NCBI RefSeq assembly: GCF_000246855.1
Contig: NC_016609.1
Location: forward strand, 3,534,001 to 3,598,000
Length of the DNA stretch: 64,000 nucleotides
Origin: Niastella koreensis GR20-10
GTDB lineage: Bacteria > Bacteroidota > Bacteroidia > Chitinophagales > Chitinophagaceae
Reading direction: 5' to 3'
The notes beneath the pieces are model-generated. The model was not told the DNA's origin. It saw only the letters and a list, made by a program, of their open reading frames with translations, and made no database searches. The position numbers were made by a program, and so were the translations under genes. This document shows, one piece after another, positions 52,064-59,074 of this stretch; within the stretch, counting starts at the first letter, position 1, and each line of letters starts with the position of its first letter.

Positions 52064-52723
52064 TTAATTTAATGCATCACAAATGTTTTTTACAGGTTTC
52101 CGATAGTAAAACAATTTGCTATTTACAGTTGTAACTCTATATGGGCTATGAAAAGGCAGCGAATTCTGCTCTTTGTCAAAAAAATAGAAAGCGATACAGT
52201 AACCTTTATAGCTGGAATTTCCTTCAATTGCCTTAAGATAAAAGCTATCCGAAAAACCCTCATTAACACTTTTTAATAAAGCGTATGAAGAATCCATATA
52301 CAATGTTTGAATGTGCAAAAAATCCTTACCTCTTGCAATTGCATCAATTCCACTCTTCTTATACATTTCTATTTTATCATTCACAAATCTTCGTGCTTCG
52401 TGAAAATCTCCTTTAAAAACCCTGTTTGTAAATGACGAAAAATCCAATTTTGATTTTTCATTAATGTATACAATATTCCCATTAGCCATTAAGTCGAAAA
52501 TAGCTGAGTAAGGTGTGCCCAAAACAACTTGCATTACATTTTGACGATATCCCCTATAGGGATAGTAAAATTGAATAGAACTATCTATGCTCACTTTTTT
52601 ATTTAAACTGTCAAAGAGGATAGCTGGATGCAACTTCGTAATAATAATATTTCTATTGAATTTATTCTTGCTAGTACAAAAGCAGAATAAGCTGAGAACA
52701 ATAACCAAGTTAATTTCTTTCAT
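52064..52723 (-). CDS. putative lipoprotein immunity protein, orphaned (module 4)
   Basis: A 219-residue protein with a short lipoprotein-type signal (INLVIVLSLFCFCTSK, probable lipidated Cys). The mature region is alpha/beta with no recognised family (YYPYRGYRQNVMQVVLGTPY, DFLHIQTLYMDSSYALLK). It follows the decayed toxin tip of module 4 by about ten bases, where an immunity gene is expected, and is followed by a cassette spacer. The gene itself is intact, so the cell may keep protection against a toxin that this locus no longer encodes (inference). Confidence 0.65.
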   Translation of the reverse strand: MKEINLVIVLSLFCFCTSKNKFNRNIIITKLHPAILFDSLNKKVSIDSSIQFYYPYRGYRQNVMQVVLGTPYSAIFDLMANGNIVYINEKSKLDFSSFTNRVFKGDFHEARRFVNDKIEMYKKSGIDAIARGKDFLHIQTLYMDSSYALLKSVNEGFSDSFYLKAIEGNSSYKGYCIAFYFFDKEQNSLPFHSPYRVTTVNSKLFYYRKPVKNICDALN

Positions 52724-52729
52724 CAGTAA

Positions 52730-52950
52730 GATTATTTACTCCTTCTATAAATTGTAGCTCCTTCTCTTTTAGGATCGAACCAAGATGGACGTTTTTTTGT
52801 CATAATTCAAAAACCAACCAATGATTGGATAGGTCATGTTGTGCAGATTATTTAGATGATTTGCATACCTATATCCTTGTGCAATGGCGCTCTGATCGGC
52901 TTTTGGATCTGGCCCTTGCAAAGTAAAAACAGAGTTTGCCTGAGAAAAGA
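52730..52950 (-). pseudogene. decayed toxin tip of module 4
   Basis: No single frame is open. One frame reads FYQELLIFSQANSVFTLQGP, then DPKADQSAIAQGYRYANHLN and a stop after KTSILVRS. Another frame from an internal ATG gives MTKKRPSWFDPKREGATIYR and ends just before the lipoprotein gene. The pieces look like the N- and C-terminal parts of one small toxin domain separated by frameshifts and deletions. The family is not recognised. Confidence 0.5.
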
Positions 52951-53270
52951 TTAATAATTCCTGATAGAATAACTCTTCGCAAGAGTATCCACACTCAAAA
53001 ACCTCCCCACCCTGTTATCATAAATCCTCATCCCATAATCCTGCTGCAACCCATACCCTCCTTTCACGTCATTATCATTCAACTTCCCATTAAACCCAAA
53101 CTTATAAGGCACACCACTATTTGGCAAAGCCACGCGAGACATCATCCCAAACGGATAGTAATCCTGTGCCGTAATAATATCTGGCTCATAGTGATCAATC
53201 AAAGAACTTCCGCCTGAAGTTACGCCAAATTTCTTATCACTGATAGTAGCGAGTACATTGCCTAAATGGT
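52951..53270 (-). pseudogene. displaced rhs core fragment (module 4)
   Basis: About 105 codons of Rhs core: DHYEPDIITAQDYYPFGMMS, PNSGVPYKFGFNGKLNDNDV and MRIYDNRVGRFLSVDTLAKS. The match to the main gene stops at about 53268, and the frame ends shortly after the core motif (SYSIRNY then stop). There is no start codon of its own. Confidence 0.78.
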
Positions 53271-53512
53271 TTGCCTATTCAGCAGTTTTTGAGTTCTTAG
53301 CAGGAGTGAGACAGACACAGACTTCAGAAGCTCATCACGTTTCAGTATGCCCGAAATAAGTTTTATTTATTGATTAAGCTCATTTACTAAATAGAATAAC
53401 TTGACAAACTAGCTATTACATCCTTCCTACTTCAATCAGAATTTTATCGCCTTTCATTTAAAAGTATGGGCATAAAAAAGCCACTGCTAGTTGCAATGGC
53501 TTCAATAAAAAC

Positions 53513-53724
53513 TTATTTCCTGTATTTCTTTTGGGGATTTCGCTTATGATGGTATACAGGCGAAACAACAACTACCTTCTTAAACTCGTCTACCAAATAA
53601 ACAATATAGTATGGATATTTCTTCAATTATATTTCACGGTAGTATTGATATGTATTTCGGAAGCGAAAAGGGTTGTTACAAATTACAGTCAATTTTTTAT
53701 TTACTTCTTTAACAAATCCTTTGC
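53513..53724 (-). pseudogene. 5'-truncated RelE/ParE-type toxin remnant with an in-frame stop
   Basis: Minus-strand frame GFVKEVNKKLTVICNNPFRF, RNTYQYYREI, then TAA, then LKKYPYYIVYLVDEFKKVVV and SPVYHHKRNPQKKYRK, ending at 53513. The KYPYYIVY and VYHHKRNP blocks are typical of the RelE/ParE family. Its 5' end is fused to the first bases of a P-loop ORF copy (ATG at 53733). A hairpin at about 53477-53502 may be its old terminator. 53271-53512 otherwise holds nothing I can recognise. Confidence 0.65.
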
Positions 53725-53733
53725 TGTTGCCAT

Positions 53734-53851
53734 TGTATAGCGTTTTAATGGGGTGAAATAAAAAAGGAGGCCATTTCTGACCTCCTTCGATGGATTATTT
53801 TAAAAACCAGTGGTGTGCCCGGTTCACCAACTAAATTGAGACATTACCCTA
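53734..53851 (-). repeat. cassette spacer block, copy c
   Basis: Contains cgttttaatggggtgaaata, the AAGGAGG / CCTCCTT hairpin (53764-53770 with 53781-53787), aaaaccagtggtgtgcccgg and one attgagacattaccct unit (53835-53850). About 20 bp of the ttatgtgcttttgattttac segment present in copies a and d are missing. Only the first codons of the P-loop ORF (ATGGCAACAGC) follow on the minus strand. Confidence 0.8.
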
Positions 53852-54355
53852 CTATAATAGAGAATTAAAATCAGGAAATTCTAAATCTTTGCTTTTCCCA
53901 ATCCATAATACATCATCTTCAATTCCCTTAAATAATATATAAGACATTGACAATAATGTAACTTCTTTCCATGATCCATTTATTATTTTATTTGGTTTAA
54001 TTTTCAAAAATGGATCAATCTCTTTGGAAAATATCAAAGTCGGATATTCATATGTTTCCCATATTAAGCAAATCAAATCAAAAACTCTTTGATTTAAGAG
54101 CTCAATATTAATATATAGGTAAAACTCAAAAAAAAATGGATTGGTATCTGAATAAATTACATCCTGTTGATTGAAAGTTTCTAAAATTGCCTTGCTTACA
54201 TCTTCCGATGGCTTTCTTCCCGTTATTAGAAGCCAGGCTGTTTTAGACTTTAATTCTTCAATTAAATATTTAAAATACACCTTATCTTTCCAAACATCTG
54301 GTACGAAAGGAAAGAGAGAAACAAGATTTATTTCATGTTTATTGATTTTACTCAT
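53852..54355 (-). CDS. putative cytoplasmic immunity protein (module 2)
   Basis: A 167-residue acidic protein without signal peptide (KHEINLVSLFPFVPDVWKDK, FFFEFYLYINIELLNQRVFD, then SWKEVTLLSMSYILFKGIED). No family is recognised. Its ATG overlaps the stop of the toxin tip frame by eight bases (ATGAGTAA), a tight coupling expected for immunity genes. Lack of export suggests that the partner toxin acts in the cytoplasm, unlike modules 1 and 3. The role is inferred from position and coupling. Confidence 0.68.
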   Translation of the reverse strand: MSKINKHEINLVSLFPFVPDVWKDKVYFKYLIEELKSKTAWLLITGRKPSEDVSKAILETFNQQDVIYSDTNPFFFEFYLYINIELLNQRVFDLICLIWETYEYPTLIFSKEIDPFLKIKPNKIINGSWKEVTLLSMSYILFKGIEDDVLWIGKSKDLEFPDFNSLL

Positions 54356-54611
54356 TTTTAATTATATTAAATGGAGGATACCATGTTCTTTGTGCTGTAC
54401 TCCCCACTGTTTTTCCCAACAAATTTAATCTTATCGTACTATGAAGTCCAAAACCACCACTATGCAATGGGCCATAGTCTAATCGTAGCAAAGTACCCCC
54501 TTTTTTATTCACCCAAGACTCTCCCACTTTATTCATCTGGCGTAGCGAAAAGAAAGTTCCCATTCCTCTGCCGGCTCTGGGATTAGCATATAGAGCTTCA
54601 ATTTTATATGA
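54348..54611 (-). pseudogene. C-terminal part of the module 2 toxin tip, beyond an in-frame TGA
   Basis: The frame of the rhs fragment upstream continues without a gap after a TGA at 54612-54614: SYKIEALYANPRAGRG, then TFFSLRQMNKVGESWVNKKG, LLRLDYGPLHSGG and STIRLNLLGKTVG to the stop at 54348. The Gly-rich LDYGPLHxGGxGLHS pattern looks like a small nuclease-type or similar toxin domain, but I cannot name it. One base change (CGA to TGA) would explain the interruption. An internal ATG at 54563 would give 71 residues only. Confidence 0.65.
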
Positions 54612-56207
54612 TCAAATGCGCAACCCACTTTTCCCAAACACTCCATAACCTTCATTTAAACTAAATAGAGCTGCCCTAGCTTCTGTTCCAGCAGCGGAAG
54701 CAATTTTTCCTCCCAACAATGCAATACCTTCTTTAAGTAAAGCCCCAACACCCAACAAATCCTCTACATTAAAGTTACTGGGTTCAATTTTACCAGATAC
54801 AAAGTTATTTGAAGCATTTGCTGTAGCTCGTGCAGCTGCAATAAAATGTGTGCTAGCTGCATCATTCAAACCGCTTCCTGCGAATTTTTCAAGTTCCTGT
54901 TTGTTTAATTCACTATTTCCACCTAGTGATTTTGCAGCTACATTATACAACCCCAATTCGTTCCCCAGTGATTTTGCTGCCAAAGAAGTAGATAATACAT
55001 TCACATAACCTTCTGAAGAATACCAATCTGCTTTTGTTAAATTTCCTTTTGCATCACGTAATCCCACCGCATGCCAATACCATGTTTCTTGTTTAGTTTG
55101 GGTATAATCCCCCCTTAAATTATAAAAATCCTGGGAAGTGGATTGTGATTGACCTTCTTGAGTTCCGTCTGTTGAAGGTTTAGGCTCACCTCCATCCAAG
55201 TCAATGTTTGCCATTGGGCTATTCCCAGCGAACTGATAAGGCGTATACCAAGGATAACTATGTGTTAGGGGATCAACACTCAAAAACCTACCCACCCTTC
55301 CATCATATATTCTCATCCCATAATCCTGCTGCAACCCATATCCGCCCTTCACATCATTATCATTCATCTTTCCATTAAACCCAAACTTATAAGCCACCCC
55401 ACTATTTGGCAAAGCCTCACGAGAAATCATCCCAAACGGATAATAATCCTGCGCAGTCACAATATCTGGTTCATAGTAACTAATCAAAGAACTTCCCCCG
55501 GAAGATACACCAAATTTCTTATCACTGATAGTAGCAAGCACGTTGCCTAAATGATTGGTCAATTCGTACTGCTTACGCCCCCGTCCTAAAGAGAAAGTAC
55601 GGCCGTCGTAGTAGAACTGCAGGTTATCAGGCCCGCCATCTACACTTTCTTTAACGGTGATCAAACCTAGCCGGCTGCTTCCATACAGGAACTTCTCTTC
55701 CTGGTTCAATTGCAGATTAGCCAGGTCAGGATCGTTGCCATCGGCAGTATAAGTACTCAACATATTTCCCTGTGCATCCCTTACATACCAGGTGTAGTGT
55801 TTCGTTCCTCCGGAGGTAACCACCTGGCTAATGCGATTACCCGATGCATCATAAGTATATTTAATATCAGTAGCTGGTACACTGGCTGTTGCAGTTCTGG
55901 TAATTTCATCGATCTTGCCGTATACATTCCATTTAATATCGGTGATGTTTTCGGCTTTATCCGCAATCAAATTACCAATATCATCATACACATAGTTATT
56001 GTCTGCCTGTCCATCGATATCTATTATATTATGATCTGGTCCACCGTCGTAACCACTGGCCGGCACATTATCTGTAATGAATTTTAACCGGTTGGTGTTG
56101 GCATAATAGTAATAATTCAAACTATCCATTACACCTCCCTGCATGCTTTTGCGCAGGTATTTTTGGATGTTTCCGTTTCCATCATAGGCAACCCGTTCTT
56201 TTGCCAC
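54612..56207 (-). CDS. displaced rhs 3' fragment with interrupted toxin tip (module 2)
   Basis: A 531-residue open frame. About 330 codons match the main rhs core closely (NIQKYLRKSMQGGVMDSLNY, SYDASGNRISQVVTSGG-type repeats, YEPDIVTAQDYYPFGMISRE), ending with GRVGRFLSVDPLTHSYPWYT and YQFAGNSPMANIDLDGGEPK. A unique tip of about 190 residues follows (SLAAKSLGNELGLYNVAAKS) until TGA, after which the toxin domain continues in frame. The fragment joins a truncated P-loop ORF at about 56212-56217. It has no native start and no N-terminal Rhs part, so it is a silent cassette. Confidence 0.8.
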   Translation of the reverse strand: MAKERVAYDGNGNIQKYLRKSMQGGVMDSLNYYYYANTNRLKFITDNVPASGYDGGPDHNIIDIDGQADNNYVYDDIGNLIADKAENITDIKWNVYGKIDEITRTATASVPATDIKYTYDASGNRISQVVTSGGTKHYTWYVRDAQGNMLSTYTADGNDPDLANLQLNQEEKFLYGSSRLGLITVKESVDGGPDNLQFYYDGRTFSLGRGRKQYELTNHLGNVLATISDKKFGVSSGGSSLISYYEPDIVTAQDYYPFGMISREALPNSGVAYKFGFNGKMNDNDVKGGYGLQQDYGMRIYDGRVGRFLSVDPLTHSYPWYTPYQFAGNSPMANIDLDGGEPKPSTDGTQEGQSQSTSQDFYNLRGDYTQTKQETWYWHAVGLRDAKGNLTKADWYSSEGYVNVLSTSLAAKSLGNELGLYNVAAKSLGGNSELNKQELEKFAGSGLNDAASTHFIAAARATANASNNFVSGKIEPSNFNVEDLLGVGALLKEGIALLGGKIASAAGTEARAALFSLNEGYGVFGKSGLRI

Positions 56208-56216
56208 GCCTCGGCC

Positions 56217-56569
56217 TGCTTTCTTTCTGCTGGGGTAAGCTGCTTTACTGGTTCCTTTTCTTTTACCAGTAGCTTAAGTTGATCTAACCTGTACGTTTCT
56301 AACAGGTTTATGAGAGTGGCAAAGGCCCCTGCCATATACGTGGTACCCAGGGTAAACCGTTCAGCACACCTGCGTACCAGTTTATCCAGGCTTTCCGTGT
56401 TGTATAGATCCAGGTTATGGCGTATTGCCTGTTGCTTGTATTCTACTTTCAGGGTTACCCGCATCCTTTCCAATCCTTCTATTTTAAGGCCTCCCAGGAG
56501 CGCAAAATTCAATTCCTGATACTGCCAGGTAATATATTCCCGGTTTTCTGTACTGAGTGCTGTTGCCAT
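56217..56569 (-). pseudogene. truncated copy of the recurrent P-loop ORF (copy d)
   Basis: Begins at ATG 56569 with TENREYITWQYQELNFALLG, LERMRVTLKVEYKQQAIRHN and DKLVRRCAERFTLGTTYMAG, without stops, up to PVKQLTPAERKQAEA. There it is cut by the rhs fragment of module 2; the open frame runs on out of register in rhs sequence to 56129. It keeps the best 5' end of the copies and so shows the likely native start. The full-length parent is not in the window. Confidence 0.75.
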
Positions 56570-56746
56570 GTAATTGAGTTTAATTGGGTGAAATAAAAAA
56601 GGAGGCCGTTTTATTGACCTCCTTCAATGGATTATTTTAAAAACCAGTAGTGTGTCGGGTTATATGTTTTTGATTTTACCTTTTTCGTTCACCAACTAGA
56701 TTGATACATTACCACTAGTTTAAGACATTACAAGTTGATACATTAT
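56570..56746 (-). repeat. cassette spacer block, copy d
   Basis: Contains attgggtgaaataaaaaagg, the AAGGAGG / CCTCCTT hairpin (56599-56605 with 56618-56624), and aaaaaccagtagtgtgtcgg. At 56700-56747 are three direct repeats of ttgatacattacc type (the middle one reads ttaagacattac). It follows the immunity gene of module 1 and precedes the P-loop ORF start on the minus strand. Confidence 0.8.
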
Positions 56747-57166
56747 CTAATTTCTTTTAGATTGTACTTTTAACAATTTCATGATTACTTTATTTTTGTA
56801 ATTAAAGCCCCAACTACTGTCCACGTAATTTCCTAAAGAAATCAACAACGAATCTTTCATTCTATACAAGAATACACTGTCTAACGATCCCTTATTCAAC
56901 CTTTCATTGTGAAGAAAAAGAGTATCATTTTTAGTAGTCCAACTTCCTGAATATTCAGGCCTTATTCTTGCATCAATAAAACTTTTAGTATCTGTATTTT
57001 TTATTTTAAAATGATATGTCCCTCTTTCTTCCAATTCAAGATTCCACGATCGATCAACAACGAATGTTCCACTACAATATTGAATGTGACCAATATAACT
57101 TTTGCCTTTTTCCTTCATTGAAGAAGGACATAGCATACCAACAAATGCAATAATAAGTATTCTCAT
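56747..57166 (-). CDS. putative exported immunity protein of the main rhs gene (module 1)
   Basis: A 139-residue protein from the ATG at 57166, seven bases after the rhs stop. It has a signal peptide (MRILIIAFVGMLCPSS), possibly with a lipidated Cys, and a beta-rich mature domain (IQYCSGTFVVDRSWNLELEE, RGTYHFKIKNTDTKSF, DTLFLHNERLNKG, SLLISLGNYVDSS) that resembles small lipocalin- or copper-resistance-like barrels in pattern only. The position fits an immunity gene for the HELWH tip; export implies a periplasmic target. The role is inferred. Confidence 0.7.
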   Translation of the reverse strand: MRILIIAFVGMLCPSSMKEKGKSYIGHIQYCSGTFVVDRSWNLELEERGTYHFKIKNTDTKSFIDARIRPEYSGSWTTKNDTLFLHNERLNKGSLDSVFLYRMKDSLLISLGNYVDSSWGFNYKNKVIMKLLKVQSKRN

Positions 57167-57173
57167 ATGTTTA

Positions 57174-59003
57174 TTAATAAGGTGGTGTAGTTCCTGGCAA
57201 CATCTGCGGAGCAACAACTCCCGCAGTTGGCAATTTCATACTATTTAATGTCTTCAGTTCTTTTTGAAATTCTGGATAATATTGCGGATTATATCCCGAA
57301 CTTATCCACAATTGTTTGGCCTGCAAAACTTTAATCATTTGATCAAAAACCGGTTTAAGTGCAGTTTTTGCCTGACTGGTTAATGGATGGTAGGATTTAC
57401 CATTTACAAAAGGTACTGCATAAGACAATCTTTGTCCCCATTGAGTACCAGTTGCCTTAGTTAATTCTGCTCGAATTTCATTTCCGAACTTATCAGATGC
57501 ATCTATAACCCCATACGTACTAACTGTTTCTTGGCTATGACTCATACTATTATGAAATGTAGTATGCCATAATTCATGCAATCCCATCATCCCATATCCA
57601 AAAGTTTTATTATTCATTCCTACACTTGTTCCCTTGATATTAGCTTCGACTTCTCCAGGATTTAAAACAACAATCTTATTATCTAATGCGCCCCCATCTA
57701 CTAGAGTTTGGGATGAACTTGAACTAAAATCTATAAGAATGTTGTCTGAAAACGATAATAAATCTAAAATTTCCTTTCTGGCTTTCATACTAATTCCTTT
57801 GTTTGTAACAACTCCATTATTTTGAATTTGCCCTGTCTCCTTATTAACAGAAAGATTTAATCCAGATATTTTACTCCAATCTTGAATGAATTTGTTAACC
57901 AAATCTTCTTTTTTATATTCGGTGTTTCCAACTTTCACATTATCGTCTGTTGCAGATCCTACAATAGCAGTATCCCCTAATGGATCAATAAGTCTAATTG
58001 GATTATTCATAAATGCTGAGTATTGACTTGTACCGATGGAAGGAGAAGGGTCCAAATTCCACCTTCTTCCTATCCTACTATCATACTCCCAGAACTGCGC
58101 AGTATAACTATTTCCCAATCCACCTTTAACGTCATTATTCATCAACTGTCCATTAAACCCAAATTTATAAGCAACCCCACTATTAGGTAAAGCCTCACGA
58201 GAAATCATCCCAAACGGATAGTAATCCTGCGCCGTTATAATATCCGGCTCATAGTGATCGATCAAAGAACTTCCGGCTGAAGATACGCCAAATTTGCGAT
58301 CTGAGATAGTGGCGAGTACGTTACCTAAATGATTGGTCAATTCGTACTGCTTACGCCCCCGTCCTAAAGTGAAAGTACGGCCGTCGTAGTAGAACTGCAG
58401 GTTATCAGGCCCGCCATCTACACTTTCTTTAACGGTGATCAAACCTAGCCGGCTGCTTCCATACAGGAACTTCTCTTCCTGGTTCAATTGTAAATTAGCC
58501 AGGTCAGGATCGTTACCATCGGCAGTATAAGTACTCAACATATTTCCCTGTGCATCCCTTACATACCAGGTGTAGTGTTTCGTTCCTCCGGAGGTAACCA
58601 CCTGGCTAATGCGATTACCCGATGCATCATAAGAATACTTAATATTATTAGCAGGGGCACTGGCCGTTGCCGTCCTGGTAATTTCATCGATCTTGCCGTA
58701 TACATTCCATTTAATATCGGTGATGTTTTCGGCTTTATCCGCAATCAAATTGCCAATATCATCATACACATAGTTATTGTCTGCCTGTCCATCGATATCT
58801 ATTATATTATGATCTGGTCCACCGTCGTAACCATTGGTCGGCACATTATCTGTAATGAAATTTAACCGGTTGGTGTTGGCATAATAGTAATAATTCAAAC
58901 TATCCATTACACCTCCTTGCATGCTTTTGCGCAGGTATTTTTGAATATTTCCGTTACCATCATAGGCAACCCGCTCTTTTGCCACGTCACCCATAGATGC
59001 CAT
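57174..59003 (-). CDS. C-terminal part of the main rhs gene with HExxH metallopeptidase tip (separated by frameshifts)
   Basis: A 609-residue open frame that continues the large rhs gene after two single-G insertions. The first 320 codons are YD/Rhs core, ending YDSRIGRRWNLDPSPSIGTS and NPIRLIDPLGDT. The unique tip of about 270 residues holds GMMGLHELWHTTFHNS (HELWH at 57564-57578), consistent with a zinc metallopeptidase, then a charged region with RAELTKATGTQWGQR and a Pro-rich end. If the frameshifts are real, the tip has no proper start; an ATG at 59003 lies inside the core. An exported immunity candidate follows after seven bases. Confidence 0.8.
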   Translation of the reverse strand: MASMGDVAKERVAYDGNGNIQKYLRKSMQGGVMDSLNYYYYANTNRLNFITDNVPTNGYDGGPDHNIIDIDGQADNNYVYDDIGNLIADKAENITDIKWNVYGKIDEITRTATASAPANNIKYSYDASGNRISQVVTSGGTKHYTWYVRDAQGNMLSTYTADGNDPDLANLQLNQEEKFLYGSSRLGLITVKESVDGGPDNLQFYYDGRTFTLGRGRKQYELTNHLGNVLATISDRKFGVSSAGSSLIDHYEPDIITAQDYYPFGMISREALPNSGVAYKFGFNGQLMNNDVKGGLGNSYTAQFWEYDSRIGRRWNLDPSPSIGTSQYSAFMNNPIRLIDPLGDTAIVGSATDDNVKVGNTEYKKEDLVNKFIQDWSKISGLNLSVNKETGQIQNNGVVTNKGISMKARKEILDLLSFSDNILIDFSSSSSQTLVDGGALDNKIVVLNPGEVEANIKGTSVGMNNKTFGYGMMGLHELWHTTFHNSMSHSQETVSTYGVIDASDKFGNEIRAELTKATGTQWGQRLSYAVPFVNGKSYHPLTSQAKTALKPVFDQMIKVLQAKQLWISSGYNPQYYPEFQKELKTLNSMKLPTAGVVAPQMLPGTTPPY

Positions 59004-59074
59004 ATTATTCCATAAGTTCTGATCCCGGTCAAACCCGTTATAAGTATCCTGGGGCCGTTAACCGGTTCAACTGA

